NCBI GenBank assembly: GCA_963753135.1 | Contig: CAVWBA010000010.1 | Location: forward strand, 103,060 to 167,059 | DNA from: Roseiarcus sp963753135 | GTDB lineage: Bacteria > Pseudomonadota > Alphaproteobacteria > Rhizobiales > Beijerinckiaceae | Direction of reading: 5' to 3' | Length of the DNA: 64,000 bases | Position numbers and translations under genes: made by a program | Shown here: positions 38,696 through 49,139 of the stretch, piece after piece | Layout: every line of letters starts with the position of its first letter | How positions within the stretch are numbered: position 1 is the first letter of the stretch | The notes under the pieces: generated by a model | What the model saw: only the letters and a program-made list of their open reading frames with translations | The model's database searches: none | What the model was told of the DNA's origin: nothing

Positions 38696-39562
38696 ATGAG
38701 GCCCGATCCCGCTCCAACATGGACCGTCGTCACCGGGGCGAGCGCAGGAATCGGCAAAGCGCTTGTCGAACGCCTCGCGAGAGACGGACGCAATGTGATC
38801 GCGATGGCCCGCGATCCTGCTCGTGTCAGCATCCCGAACGGGCCAGGTCGCGTGAAGGCGGTCCGGCTCGATTTCGACGATCCGCCGTCCGTCGAGGCGG
38901 CGTCTCGTGACCTCGCGACGATCGTCGGCGATGCCGGACTCGTCGGTCTCGTCAACATGGCGGGGATCATTATCGAGGGCCCGCTCGAGGCGGTCCCTCC
39001 TCAGGCGATCCGACGCCAATTCGAAGTCAACGTGATCGGCCCCGTCACTTTGACCCAGGCGTTGCTGCCGCTCATCGCCAAGGCCCGGGGAATGGTGGTC
39101 AATATCGGGGCCGTTTCGGCTCATCTGACTCCGCCCTTCTATGGCCCGATCGCCGCATCGAAGGCGGCGCTTGCGTCGCTCAGCGACGCGATGCGGCAGG
39201 AGTTCGCGCCGCTTGGGATCAGAGTCGTCCTGATCGAGCCGGGCGCGATGAAGACCGGCATTTTCGCAACATCAAGAGCGGCGCGCGAGGAATGGCTCGC
39301 ACAACGCCCCGACGCCGAGCGGCGCTATCGGCCCGCGCTCGCCGCGATGGAGCGCGCGTTCGAAAAGTCGGGAGCGGACGATCCCGAGGTCGTCGTCAAG
39401 GCGGTGATGGCCGCGCTTTCGAGGCGCCGAACGAAGCCAAGAGCCGTGGTCGGCAAAGGCGCCGGCGCGTTCGTGATGATGTCGCGGCTCCCGATTCGCT
39501 TGCGCGACCGGCTGGTCAGATCGGCGCTTGGACTGAACAAGGCGCTCAAGCCCGCCAATTGA
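38696..39562 (+). CDS. Short-chain dehydrogenase/reductase
   Basis: 288 residues. The cofactor site TVVTGASAGIGKALVERLA, the NMAGI segment (in place of NNAG) and the active-site Ser, Tyr and Lys (VSAH, YGPIAASK) mark a classical SDR. The C-terminal basic tail with SRLPIRLRDRLVRSAL could lie on the membrane. It is divergent from the TetR gene and may be its target. Substrate unknown. Confidence 0.88.
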   Translation: MRPDPAPTWTVVTGASAGIGKALVERLARDGRNVIAMARDPARVSIPNGPGRVKAVRLDFDDPPSVEAASRDLATIVGDAGLVGLVNMAGIIIEGPLEAVPPQAIRRQFEVNVIGPVTLTQALLPLIAKARGMVVNIGAVSAHLTPPFYGPIAASKAALASLSDAMRQEFAPLGIRVVLIEPGAMKTGIFATSRAAREEWLAQRPDAERRYRPALAAMERAFEKSGADDPEVVVKAVMAALSRRRTKPRAVVGKGAGAFVMMSRLPIRLRDRLVRSALGLNKALKPAN

Positions 39563-39636
39563 AGGGAGCTTCTCGCCAAGCGTGTCGACGCGGGCTAGTT
39601 TGCGCCTGGCGGTTCACGACCTGGAGATGAAGCGAA

Positions 39637-40656
39637 ATGCGGGCGATCGGATATCGCAAGGCGAGCCCGGAGCTTGACCATCTGGAGGCGTTCGACATGC
39701 CCAGGCCGACGCCTCAGGGTCGCGACCTGCTTGTCGAGGTGCGCGCGGTCTCGGTCAATCCCGTCGACTACAAAGTGGCCAGCGGCGGGGGTCCTGGCGC
39801 ACCCGCCGACACGGACGCCATCAAGGTCGTCGGCTATGACGCCGCCGGCGTCGTCGTGGAGACCGGGGCGGAGGCAAGCCTCTTCAAGCCGGGCGACGAA
39901 GTGTTCTACGCCGGCAGCGTCGGCCGTCAGGGCGCGAACATGGAGTTTCACCTTGTCGACGAACGGATCGTCGGCCGCAAGCCGCGCACGCTCGATTTCG
40001 CCGCGGCGGCCGCTTTGCCCCTAACCTCGATCACGGCTTGGGAAGCGATGTTCGACCGGCTCGATCTGGCGAAACCCGTTCCAGCCGCGGCCCGCGCGAT
40101 CCTGATCCTCGGCGGCGCCGGCGGGGTCGGTTCGATCGCCGTTCAACTGGCGCGGCAATTGACCGATCTTACGATCGTGGCGACCGCGTCGCGGCCCGAA
40201 ACCGTGCAATGGTCGAAGGACATGGGCGCCCACCACGTCGTCGACCACAGGAAGCCCCTTGCGCCACAGGTCGGGGCGCTTGGTCTCGGCGGCGGCCCCG
40301 CTTTCATCTTCGCGACGGCGCCCATTGCCGGCCTCATCGCCGATCTCGCCGAATTGATCGCGCCACAGGGACGCATCGCTCTCATCAACGCCGAATCCGC
40401 CGATCTTTTCGTCTTCAGGCCGAAGAGCGTATCCATTCACTTTGAGCTCATGTTCACCCGGCCCTTGCTTCAGACCACCGACATCGAGGCGCAGCACAGG
40501 CTCCTGAACGAGGTCGCCGATCTCGTCGATTCCGGCCGCGTTCGCTCCACCATGCGGGAGAACTACGGGCGGATCGATGCGGCCAATCTCATGCGGGCGA
40601 TGAAGTTCCTCAAGTCGGGCGGCGCGATCGGCAAGGTGGTGCTGGCGGGGTTTTAG
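39637..40656 (+). CDS. Zinc-type alcohol dehydrogenase / quinone oxidoreductase-like
   Basis: 339 residues of the MDR superfamily: N-terminal GroES-like part with VNPVDYKVASGGG and GYDAAGVVVETG, then a Rossmann fold with AILILGGAGGVGSIAVQLAR. The zinc-binding Cys/His set of true alcohol dehydrogenases is missing, so a NADPH quinone or enone reductase is more likely. It follows the SDR gene by 74 bases and may share its transcript. Confidence 0.88.
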   Translation: MRAIGYRKASPELDHLEAFDMPRPTPQGRDLLVEVRAVSVNPVDYKVASGGGPGAPADTDAIKVVGYDAAGVVVETGAEASLFKPGDEVFYAGSVGRQGANMEFHLVDERIVGRKPRTLDFAAAAALPLTSITAWEAMFDRLDLAKPVPAAARAILILGGAGGVGSIAVQLARQLTDLTIVATASRPETVQWSKDMGAHHVVDHRKPLAPQVGALGLGGGPAFIFATAPIAGLIADLAELIAPQGRIALINAESADLFVFRPKSVSIHFELMFTRPLLQTTDIEAQHRLLNEVADLVDSGRVRSTMRENYGRIDAANLMRAMKFLKSGGAIGKVVLAGF

Positions 40657-40672
40657 CCGCGGGCGGCAACCG

Positions 40673-41719
40673 TCACGCCGCCTCAAGCGCAAGACCGTGT
40701 TCGGCCTTGGCGATGCGCAGGCGCCCGCTGCGCACAAGGATGTTGACATGCGCCAGCGCTTCGCTGAAGGCGAACGTGAGCTGGTGCGGATCGTCGATGT
40801 TGCGCCCGAAAATGACCGGCACGAGCTCGCCGACCGTCTGTGGCCCTTGTTTGCAAGCCTCGAGAATGGCCATGCAGCGCGCCTCGTGGTGGGCGATGAG
40901 TTCGTCGGCTCGCACGTGCAGCCCCACGAAGGGCAGGCGGTGGCCAGGCAAGACCAGCACGTCTTCCGGCAACGCGCGCTTCAGCCGCTCGAGGGAACGC
41001 ATGTAGGCGCCGAGCGGATTGCCTTCCGGGTCCATCGCCTCGACGCTGACGTTGGGCGAGATCTTGGCCAGCACTTGATCGCCGATCAGGACGAAATTGT
41101 CATCCCTGGAATAGAGCATCACCTGCTCGGGCGAATGGCCGGCGCCGGTGATCACTTCGAACTCGCGGCCGCCGATCTTGATCCGCTCCTCGGCGATGAG
41201 ACGCAGAAACGTCCTCGGAGGCGGAGAGACCATTCTCAAGTACTGTAGCCCATTGCCGAGCAGGAGCTCCGTGCTTTCCTCCGTCAGCCCATGCGAGCGG
41301 TAGAAGCTGCGATAGGGCTCCGATCTCAGCCCTTGCGGGTCGAGGCGAATGTTGAGCGCGATGAGATATTCCGCTTCGCTCATCGCAAGCTGCAATCCGA
41401 AGCGCTCGCACAGCCACCCGGCGAGGCCCACATGGTCGGGGTGAAAGTGGGTGGCGATGACCCGCGTCAGTCTGCGTCCGCGAAGCGGTCCGGCGAGCAA
41501 GGCCTCCCACGCAGCGCGCGACCGCGCGTCATCGATTCCGGCGTCGACGACAGCGAGCCCGTCGCCATCTTCGATCAAATAGATGTTGACGTGATCGAGC
41601 CGGAAAGGAAGGGGGAAACGAGCCCACAGAACACCCGGATGGACTTCGATCGTTTCGCCTGGGCCCGGCGGATCGGGGTTGGGAAACACGAGCGGTTCGG
41701 GCATCGCGCGATTTGACAT
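40673..41719 (-). CDS. Metallo-beta-lactamase fold hydrolase
   Basis: 348 residues from ATG 41719 (MSNRAMPEPLVFP); the longer frame upstream overlaps the CoA-transferase gene and is not favoured. The dinuclear metal motif is ATHFHPDHVGLAG, with further ligands in GAGHSPEQ, LIGDQVL and LPGHRLPF. The extra C-terminal winged-helix-like part is typical of the LACTB2/glyoxalase-II-like group. It is 38 bases downstream of a CaiB-type gene, suggesting a thioester hydrolase partner, but this is inference. Confidence 0.88.
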   Translation of the reverse strand: MSNRAMPEPLVFPNPDPPGPGETIEVHPGVLWARFPLPFRLDHVNIYLIEDGDGLAVVDAGIDDARSRAAWEALLAGPLRGRRLTRVIATHFHPDHVGLAGWLCERFGLQLAMSEAEYLIALNIRLDPQGLRSEPYRSFYRSHGLTEESTELLLGNGLQYLRMVSPPPRTFLRLIAEERIKIGGREFEVITGAGHSPEQVMLYSRDDNFVLIGDQVLAKISPNVSVEAMDPEGNPLGAYMRSLERLKRALPEDVLVLPGHRLPFVGLHVRADELIAHHEARCMAILEACKQGPQTVGELVPVIFGRNIDDPHQLTFAFSEALAHVNILVRSGRLRIAKAEHGLALEAA

Positions 41720-41757
41720 CGTCTGGTTTCGTCCTTTGTCTCCCGCCGCGAGCCGGC

Positions 41758-42780
41758 TCAATCGAGCGGCAAGAAGCGCGGCGCGCCGATCGCATCCAGT
41801 TCGCCGCCAGGGCCGCGCTTGTAGATGCGGCGCGCCGCATTGTGCGGATGGGCCGCAGCCTCGTCGAGGCTGAGCACCGGGGCGAAGCACACATCGCTGC
41901 CCTCGAGCAGCGCGCGCCAATGCGCGCTCGGCTGGCCTAGAAACAGCGCGCGCAACCGCGCTTTCAGCGCCGGCCAAGCGGCACGGTCGTATTGCGCTTT
42001 CGGATCGACATCCGCAAGACCGAGCTTATCGAGCATGAGCGCATAGAATTGCGGCTCGAGCGCACCGACGGAGACATAGCGTCCGTCGGCGCAGGCGTAG
42101 ACGTCGTAGAACGGCGAGTCGTGGAATGGGCTCGGCGCGTCCAGCATCCCTGAGGCGCGGGCCGCGAGCGCGATTCCGCCAAGGCTTGCCGCGACATCGA
42201 CAATCGAACAGTCGATCACACAGCCCTTGCCGGTGCGGGACGCGCTAAGGATTGCGGCGACTACCCCGAAGGCGAGGCCGAGCGCGCCGCCTCCGTCGCC
42301 GAGAACCGTCGGCGGAGGGATCGGCGCCTGGCCCTCGCGCGCGGCGAGCGACAGGACGCCGCTCAGCGCCAGATAGTTGAGGTCGTGACCGGCGGCATGG
42401 GCGAGGGGACCGTCCTGCCCCCAGCCAGTCATGCGGCCATAGACCAGTCGCGGATTGCGCTTGGCGCAGTCGGCTGGACCGAGGCCAAGGCGCTCCATGA
42501 CGCCGGGCCGATTGCCCTCGATCAGCGCGTCGGCCGTCTCGATCAATCCCAGCGCCTCCTTAACGGCCTCAGGGCGCTTGAGATTCAAAGCCACGATGTG
42601 CTTTCCGCGGCGCAGAGGACCTTCGGAGAGTGGTCGGTCCGAATCGCCGAGCCTGGCCTTATCCGGGCGAACCACCGCGACAACCTCGGCGCCGAGATCA
42701 GCCAGCATACGGCCAGCGAGCGGACCGGGGCCGATGCCCTCGAACTCGATCACCTTGAGGCCCGCAAGCGGACGGATCAT
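41758..42780 (-). CDS. CaiB/BaiF CoA-transferase (alpha-methylacyl-CoA racemase type)
   Basis: 340 residues. Motifs of the racemase subgroup are plain: MIRPLAGLKVIEFEGIGPGP, ADLGAEVVAVVRPD, RMTGWGQDGPLAHAAGHDLN (with the His/Asp pair) and LGDGGGALGLAFGVVAA. The enzyme epimerises 2-methylacyl-CoA esters or moves CoA. It is followed by the MBL hydrolase gene on the same strand. Confidence 0.92.
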   Translation of the reverse strand: MIRPLAGLKVIEFEGIGPGPLAGRMLADLGAEVVAVVRPDKARLGDSDRPLSEGPLRRGKHIVALNLKRPEAVKEALGLIETADALIEGNRPGVMERLGLGPADCAKRNPRLVYGRMTGWGQDGPLAHAAGHDLNYLALSGVLSLAAREGQAPIPPPTVLGDGGGALGLAFGVVAAILSASRTGKGCVIDCSIVDVAASLGGIALAARASGMLDAPSPFHDSPFYDVYACADGRYVSVGALEPQFYALMLDKLGLADVDPKAQYDRAAWPALKARLRALFLGQPSAHWRALLEGSDVCFAPVLSLDEAAAHPHNAARRIYKRGPGGELDAIGAPRFLPLD

Positions 42781-42836
42781 TCATGCCCCCGGCGCAACCT
42801 TACACTGAAGCTCGCTTGAGAACAGAGCCGACCCTC

Positions 42837-43922
42837 TCAAGCGCGCTCCGGAAACAGCGCCTTCAGCCCCTGAGGCGACGCCTCCGCGACGCCGCGCTCG
42901 GTAATGAGCCCGGTCACAAGCCGCGCTGGCGTGACGTCGAACGCCGGATTGGCGGCGTTCCCGCCTTCCGGCGCGATCCTCACGCGCGTGATCGCGCCGT
43001 CGTCGCCTCGGCCCTGGATGAAGTTGACCTCGTCGGCGCTCCGTTCCTCGATCGGGATTTCCTTGCCCTCGCGAACGGTCCAGTCGATGGTCGGCGACGG
43101 CAGCGCGACATAGAACGGCACCGCATTGTCGCGCGCAGCGAGCGCCTTCAGATACGTGCCGATCTTGTTGCAGACGTCGCCATTGGCGGTCGTCCGGTCG
43201 GTGCCGACGATCACCATGTCGATCAGGCCATGCTGCATCAGATGCCCGCCCGCGTTATCGACGATGAGCGTGTACGGCGCGCCGTGATGGTTAAGCTCCC
43301 AAGCGGTGAGCGAGGCGCCTTGATTGCGCGGGCGGGTCTCATCGACATAGACATGGACATTCACGCCCCGCTCCATCGCCAGATAAATCGGCGCGGTGGC
43401 GGTGCCGTAGTCGACCGTCGCGAGCCAACCGGCGTTGCAATGGGTAAGGATGTTGACCGGTTCGCCCGGCTTCTTACCCGCAGCCAGGCGGCGAAGGATC
43501 TTAAGGCCATGTGCGCCGATCGCGCGGTTGATCTCGACGTCCTCGTCGGCGATCCGCTTGGCCTCGGCGTAAGCGGCGGCGGCGCGCGTCTGCGGGGCGA
43601 GCGGCGCGAGCAGCTTACGAACCGCGTCCAGTGCCCAGCGCAAGTTGATCGCAGTCGGACGGGTGGCCGCAAGCTTGTCGCGTGCGGCGTCGAGCGCCGC
43701 GTCGCTTGCGTCCTCGCGCATGGCGAGCGCCAGGCCATAGGCCGCCGTCGCGCCGATCAGCGGCGCCCCGCGCACCCACATGTCGCGGATCGCCGTCGCC
43801 GCCTCAGTGACATTGCGCAGCGTCGCGACCTTGAACTCATGCGGCAGCCAGCGCTGATCGATGACATCGACGCTCGAGCCGTCGTCGTTGAGCCAGATCG
43901 TGCGATACGGCGCGTCCGTCAA
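42837..43922 (-). CDS. mtnA: S-methyl-5-thioribose-1-phosphate isomerase
   Basis: 361 residues, standard for MtnA. The N-terminal MWVRGAPLIGATAAYGLALA, the catalytic Cys in ILTHCNAGWLATVDYG and Asp in VIVGTDRTTANGDVCNKIG are present. The enzyme converts methylthioribose-1-phosphate to the ribulose form in methionine salvage. No other salvage gene is adjacent. The 193-base gap to the divergent dehydrogenase gene must hold both promoters. Confidence 0.95.
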   Translation of the reverse strand: MTDAPYRTIWLNDDGSSVDVIDQRWLPHEFKVATLRNVTEAATAIRDMWVRGAPLIGATAAYGLALAMREDASDAALDAARDKLAATRPTAINLRWALDAVRKLLAPLAPQTRAAAAYAEAKRIADEDVEINRAIGAHGLKILRRLAAGKKPGEPVNILTHCNAGWLATVDYGTATAPIYLAMERGVNVHVYVDETRPRNQGASLTAWELNHHGAPYTLIVDNAGGHLMQHGLIDMVIVGTDRTTANGDVCNKIGTYLKALAARDNAVPFYVALPSPTIDWTVREGKEIPIEERSADEVNFIQGRGDDGAITRVRIAPEGGNAANPAFDVTPARLVTGLITERGVAEASPQGLKALFPERA

Positions 43923-44115
43923 CCTTCACGAAAGCGTACTCCTTATTCCGCCTAGACCATGCGCTTAGCACCGTTGCGTCGATATCACAGTCCGTCAGGA
44001 CACGGAATTTACAGCGCTCTGCGCTTGACGCCACAAAGGAAGCGGGCATTGTCGCGATTAATGAAGCACGTCGCCGCCTGCATCGAAGCCCGGAGCGCGC
44101 GGGGTCTGCATTCCC

Positions 44116-45091
44116 GTGACGCGGCGGTTCACTCTCGAGGCGGCGACCGACCTCGCAGCCCGCGCGGTCCGCGCCGCGGGCGCGAGCGACGAAGCGGCGC
44201 TGCTCGCTCGCGCGGGCGACCGTCTCCGCCAATGCGCATGGCAAAGGCTCGAGCGGCTTTTCCCATCTCATGGACTATCTGGCCGCCTTGAGAGCGGGAC
44301 GGATCGCAGGCGACGCTGAGCCGGTTGTGACGTCGCCGGCTCCCGCGGCGATCCATTGCGATGCGAGAGGCGGGATCGCGCAAGCGGGCTTCGACCGAGC
44401 GTTCGATTTGCTCTGCGAGCGGGCGAAGACCTTCGGGATCGCGCTGTTCGCGCAGAACGGGAGCTACACCACGGGCGAGCTCGGCTACTATCCGCGTCGT
44501 CTCGCTGAGGCTGGCCTCGTGGCGTTCGCCGCGACAAGCGGGCCTGCGCTGATGACCGTCGCCGGCGCCAAGACGCCTCTCTATTGCACGAACCCGATCG
44601 CCTTCGCAGCGCCGCTCGACGAGGGGCCGCCGCTCTTGATCGACCAGGCGTCCAGCGCGACCGCCTTTGTCCAGCTCAGACACTATGCGGAGCGAGGCGA
44701 GCCGCTGCCCCCGGGCTGGGCGGTCGACGCCGATGGCGCGCCGACCACCGATCCTAAAGCCGCGCTTCGCGGCGCGCTTCTCGCGTTCGGCGGCGCGCGC
44801 GGCGCCAATATCGCGCTCATGGTCGAGGTCATGGCAGCGGGGCTGGCGGGCGCCAACTGGGCTCTCGACGCCCCCTCGTTCACCTCCGGAGAAAGCTCGC
44901 CCGGCGCCGGCCTCCTTGTCATCGCGATCGCGCCGGCCCTGCTCGCGCCCAACTTTCCCCAGCGCTTGAGGCTGCAGCTCGACCGGCTCGCCAAGCTTGG
45001 CGTGCACATTCCCGGTCGGCGCGTCGCCGCCGCCGAAATCGAATTGCCCGATGCGCTGGTGAATGAGATCGAGCGCGCCGGCGCGGCTTGA
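44116..45091 (+). CDS. Ldh family (malate/L-lactate type) dehydrogenase (one frameshift)
   Basis: GTG 44116 starts MTRRFTLEAATDLAARAVRA. The frame breaks at GGG 44214-44216; removing one G gives ATVSANAHGKGSSGFSHLMD, the conserved N-terminus of this family, joined to the frame holding FGIALFAQNGSYTTGELGYY, GAKTPLYCTNPIAFA and FTSGESSPGAGLLV. Corrected length 324 residues. This NAD(P) dehydrogenase family is unrelated to classical lactate dehydrogenase and includes ureidoglycolate, sulfolactate and other 2-hydroxyacid enzymes; the substrate cannot be told. Confidence 0.87.
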
Positions 45092-45165
45092 ACCCAATCC
45101 GGCCAAGGGGGTAGAGAACCACTGTCCGGCGACTAGAGTGCCGTGTGATCGGCGGGAACTCCGCC

Positions 45166-45253
45166 GTCATTGCGAGCGAAGCGACGCAATCCAGGAATCG
45201 TAGGACGCCCGACGGCCCCTGGATTGCTTCGTCGCTGCGCTCCTCGCAATGAC
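45166..45253. repeat. Interspersed palindromic repeat, second copy
   Basis: Starts GTCATTGCGAGCGAAGCGAC and ends CGCTCCTCGCAATGAC; the two arms are near-perfect inverted repeats of about 30-35 bases that meet at AATCCAGG / CCTGGATT. Its ends match the repeat inside hpnB (13053-13180). It lies between the Ldh gene and the FAD oxidase gene and contains no gene of its own. Confidence 0.85.
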
Positions 45254-45291
45254 AACTCCGTTCGAACGCAAGAGAGCTATGGAGCGGAGAC

Positions 45292-47104
45292 GTGGCGAAG
45301 CGATTCAGTCGGCGGCTTTTGCTCGGCACAGCGGCGTGGCTTCCGTTCACGACACGCCTCGTGGGCCGCGCTTCGGCTGCGACCCAGCCGCAAGCGCGCG
45401 TCCGTCTCGGCGATCCGGCATGGCCTTCAGAAGCGAGCTGGGATCAACTCGATCGCGACGTGGAGGGTCGCCTCATCAAGGTGCGCTCGCCGCTTGCCGA
45501 CTGCATCGGCGGAACGCCTGACGCAGCTTGCGAGCAATTGTTCAAGGAGCTCAAGAATCCCTACTACCTCGGGGACGAAGTCGGACTCACCCAGTCGCTC
45601 GGCTGGGTCGGAGCGTGGACGTCGGAGCCAAGCGTCTACGCTGTCGCCGCCAAGACGACGCAGCGATGTCGTCGCCGCGGTCAATTTCGCAAGGGAAAAC
45701 AATCTGCGTCTCGTCGTGAAGGGCGGCGGTCACAGCTACCAGGGAACATCGAACGCCGCCGACTCGCTTCTCATCTGGACGCGCCACATGAACGCGGTCA
45801 CGCTGCACGACGCTTTCGTCGGCGCCGGCTGCGCCGGAAACGCGGAGCCGCAACCCGCTGTCTCGATCGAGCCCGGCGCGATTTGGGGCCATGTGTACAA
45901 TGAGGTGATGACCAACGCCGGCCGCTATGTGCAAGGCGGCGGCTGCATGACGGTCGGGGTCGTCGGCCTCATTCTGGGCGGCGGGTTCGGCAGCTGCTCG
46001 AAGGCTTTTGGACAGGCCGGGGCGAGCCTCTTGGAGGCGGAAGTCGTGACCGCCGACGGCGACGTCAGAATCGCCAATTCCTGCACGAATCCCGATCTCT
46101 TCTGGGCGCTGAAAGGCGGCGGGGGCGGGTTCGGCGTCGTCACCCGCGCGACGGTGCGCACCCACACGCTGCCGGAATTCATGGGCGGCGTGTTTGCGAC
46201 AATAAAGGCGTCGTCCGACGAAGCCTATCGGCGCCTGATCGCGAAAAGCCTCGAATTCTATTCGCAATCGCTCTTCAATCCGCATTGGGGCGAACAGTTC
46301 GGCTTCGGCCCCGGCGGCGTTTTGTCGATTGCTATGGTGCTCCAAGGTCTCGACCAGCATGAGGCCGAAGCGACGTGGCGTCCCTTCTTCGATTGGGTCT
46401 CGGCGTCTGGGCAGGATTTCAGCCTTGTGTCGCCGCCGAGGATCGTCAGCGAGCCCGCGCGCCGCTTCTGGGACCCTGCCTCCCTCAAGACTGTTCCCGG
46501 CCTGGTCATCTCCGACGACCGTCCCGGCGCTCCAGCCGACAATATCTTCTGGGGAAGCAACCTCGGAGAGGCGGGGATAGTTTGGCACGCCTACCAATCC
46601 GCCTGGCTGCCCCAGTCGCTCCTCGCCGATGGTCAACGTGAACGGCTTGCCGACGCGCTCTTGGCGGCGACCAAGCATTGGAGCGTGTCGCTGCATTTCA
46701 ACAAGGGGCTTGCGGGCGCGACCGCTGAGGCGATCGCCACAGCCCGCGATACGGCGATGAACCCGGCGGTCGTCGATGCGTTCGCGCTCGTGATCAGCGG
46801 CGCCGGGGAACCGCCCGCCTATCCGGATGTTCCAGGCCACGAGCCGGACGCAGCCGCCGCGCGACGCGAGGCTAAAGCGGTGACCGCGGCGATGGACGAA
46901 ATCCGCAAGCTCCTGCCTCGCGTCGGCTCCTATGTGTGGGAAACCGACTATTTCCAGCCGCATTGGCAGGAGGCGTTCTGGGGCGAAAACTACGATCGAC
47001 TTCTCGCGGTCAAGGGCAAATACGATCCCGACGGCCTCTTCTTCCTCCATCACGGCGTCGGCAGCGAAGACTGGAGCGGCGATGGATTCACGCGTGAGAT
47101 CTGA
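45292..47104 (+). CDS. Tat-exported FAD-linked (berberine-type) oxidase (one frameshift)
   Basis: GTG 45292, with GGAG upstream, begins MAKRFSRRLLLGTAAWLP, a twin-arginine signal. The frame breaks at 45661; dropping one base joins AVAAKTT to SDVVAAVNFARENNLRLV, the FAD-binding PCMH domain with VKGGGHSYQGTS and GGGFGSCSKAFGQAGASLLE. The C-terminal berberine-bridge segment is WQEAFWGENYDRLLAVKGKY followed by DPDGLF. The His of GGGHSYQG is the usual site of covalent FAD. Corrected length 603 residues. Substrate unknown; sugars and alkaloid-like compounds are used by relatives. Confidence 0.88.
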
Positions 47105-47148
47105 CGGCGACGCCGACGCGATCGCCGTATGAGGGAGGACAACATTTG

Positions 47149-48084
47149 ATGGAAAAGCGCCCGCGCATCGGCGTCATCGGCTCGACGAACATGGACCTGA
47201 CGACCACGGTGGAACGCATGCCGGTCTGGGGCGAGACAGTTCTCGCCCGGCATTTCGAGACAAGTTTCGGCGGCAAGGGCGCCAATCAGGCGGTCGCGGC
47301 GGCGAAACTTGGGGCCGACGTCGTCATGGTGACGAATCTCGGCGACGATGCGCTGGGCGAGAGCGCGCTCAAGAATTTCGAAAGCTTGGGCATCGAAACG
47401 GGCCATGTCCGGCGCATCCCGAACCAGTCGACCGGCACGGCGACGATCCTGGTCGATGAGAAGTCGGGTGACAATTCGATCCTCATCGTCGCCGGCGCGA
47501 ATGGCGACCTGAGCTCCGCCGACGTCGAGGCCGCAAGCGAAGCGCTCAAGGGGTGCGACCTCATCCTGCTGCAGCTCGAAATCCAGCTCGAGACCGCCTA
47601 TGCGGCGATCAGATTCGCTCGCAAGAACGGCGTGAGGACCGTGCTGAACCCCGCGCCCGCCCGCCGCAACCTCGACATGGAGGTCGTCCGCCAAGCGAGC
47701 TTTCTCGTCCCCAACGAGTCCGAGCTCGCCATCCTCACCGGCATGCCGGTTGAGTCGGAAGACGAGATCTCAGCCGCGGCCCAAAGCCTGGTGAAGCAGG
47801 GCGCCGAAACGGTCATCGTGACGCTTGGCGCGCGTGGGTCGCTGCTGGCGACAGGGGCCGGCTCGCAGCGCATCGCCCCGGTCAAGGTCCAGGCCGTCGA
47901 CACGACCGGCGCCGGCGACGCCTTCATCGGCAGCTTCGCCCGCTACCTCGCCGGCGGCCTTTCGCTCGAGGCGGCGCTCGTCGAAGCGACCCGTTATTCC
48001 GCCTTCTCCGTCACTCGCCATGGCGCGCAGAAGTCCTATCCGACCGAGGCCGAGTTCGCGGCGTTTGGCATTAAGCCCGCGTAA
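47149..48084 (+). CDS. rbsK: Ribokinase
   Basis: 311 residues from ATG 47149 with GGGAGG upstream; a TTG one codon earlier is possible. PfkB motifs are GVIGSTNMDLTTTVERMP, FGGKGANQAVAAAKLGADV (substrate binding) and DTTGAGDAFIGSFARYLAGG with the catalytic Asp and anion hole. It phosphorylates ribose or a related sugar. It starts the run ribokinase, aldo/keto reductase and MetE-like gene on the plus strand, which may be one transcript. Confidence 0.92.
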   Translation: MEKRPRIGVIGSTNMDLTTTVERMPVWGETVLARHFETSFGGKGANQAVAAAKLGADVVMVTNLGDDALGESALKNFESLGIETGHVRRIPNQSTGTATILVDEKSGDNSILIVAGANGDLSSADVEAASEALKGCDLILLQLEIQLETAYAAIRFARKNGVRTVLNPAPARRNLDMEVVRQASFLVPNESELAILTGMPVESEDEISAAAQSLVKQGAETVIVTLGARGSLLATGAGSQRIAPVKVQAVDTTGAGDAFIGSFARYLAGGLSLEAALVEATRYSAFSVTRHGAQKSYPTEAEFAAFGIKPA

Positions 48085-48171
48085 GAAGCCCTCCCTTGCC
48101 CACGTCTCTCCGGCGCTTTACGGATGCGGCGACAAACAAACCGGGGAGTTCATGAATTGACCGAGGGCGCC

Positions 48172-49134
48172 ATGGACAAGGTCCGCCTGGGCCGCACCGA
48201 CCTTATGGTCACCTCCATCTGCTTCGGCACGTCGGGCCTCGGCGACATGCCCGACACCTACGGCTACGGCGTTGACGAAGCGCGCGCGAGAGCCACCATC
48301 CACGCCATTTTCGACGGGCCCGCCAACTTCATCGACACTGCGCGCAACTATGGGCTCGGCCGCAGCGAGGAGCGGATCGGCGCCGTCATTCGCGAGCGTG
48401 GCGGCTTGCCGCCAGGGTTCGTCGTCTCAACCAAGCTCGACCGCGATTTCGAGACGAGCACGTTCGACGCCTCCCGCGCGCGCCGCTCGCTCGAGCAGAG
48501 CCTGAAGGCGCTCGGCCTCGAACGGTTCGACCTCCTGCACCTCCACGATCCCGAGCACGCCCACTCGTTCGACGAGGCCACGGCTCAAGACGGCGCGCTC
48601 GGCGAACTCTTCCGCATCAAGGAGGAGGGGCTGGCGAAGGCGGTGGGGCTCGCGGCCGGCCCGGCCTCGATGATGATCCCGCTCCTGCGCAACTGGGATT
48701 TCGACGCGCTGATCACCCACAATCGCTTCACCCTCGCCAACCGCAGCGCCAATGACATGCTCGACCTCGCAGCGGCGCGCGGCATCGCGGTCCTGAACGC
48801 CGCTCCTTACGCCAGCGGCGTGCTCGCCAAAGGTTCGACCGTCTATCCGCGCTACGCCTATCAGGAAGCGTCCGATGAGATGCTCGATCCGATCCGCAAG
48901 ATCGAAGCGATCTGCATGGCTCACGGTGTTCCGCCCGGCGCGGCGGCGCTGCAATTCTCGCTGCGCGACCCGCGCATCGCCTCGACCATCTGCGGCGTGA
49001 CCAAGCCCGAGCGGGTCAAGCAGACGGTCAATTGGGCGCGCTTTCCCATTCCCGACGACGCATGGGCCGAGTTGATGGCGCTCAGCTACGCGACCGAGGA
49101 TCCCGAAGCGACGCGCGACTACAAGCTGGGATAA
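48172..49134 (+). CDS. Aldo/keto reductase
   Basis: 320 residues from ATG 48172 (MDKVRLGRTDLMVTSICFG). The family tetrad is partly visible: Asp and Tyr in FIDTARNYGLGRSEERIGA, Lys in VSTKLDRDF, His in LHLHDPEHAH. The general form resembles D-threo-aldose/L-fucose 1-dehydrogenases. Together with the preceding ribokinase this suggests sugar use. The MetE-like gene starts 5 bases after its stop. Confidence 0.9.
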   Translation: MDKVRLGRTDLMVTSICFGTSGLGDMPDTYGYGVDEARARATIHAIFDGPANFIDTARNYGLGRSEERIGAVIRERGGLPPGFVVSTKLDRDFETSTFDASRARRSLEQSLKALGLERFDLLHLHDPEHAHSFDEATAQDGALGELFRIKEEGLAKAVGLAAGPASMMIPLLRNWDFDALITHNRFTLANRSANDMLDLAAARGIAVLNAAPYASGVLAKGSTVYPRYAYQEASDEMLDPIRKIEAICMAHGVPPGAAALQFSLRDPRIASTICGVTKPERVKQTVNWARFPIPDDAWAELMALSYATEDPEATRDYKLG

Positions 49135-49139
49135 CATCC

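Noticed and set aside
45170..45650. N-terminal extension of the FAD oxidase frame upstream to 45170
   Set aside because: These codons lie in the palindromic repeat and out of frame with the Tat signal; the GTG at 45292 plus one frameshift is the better model.
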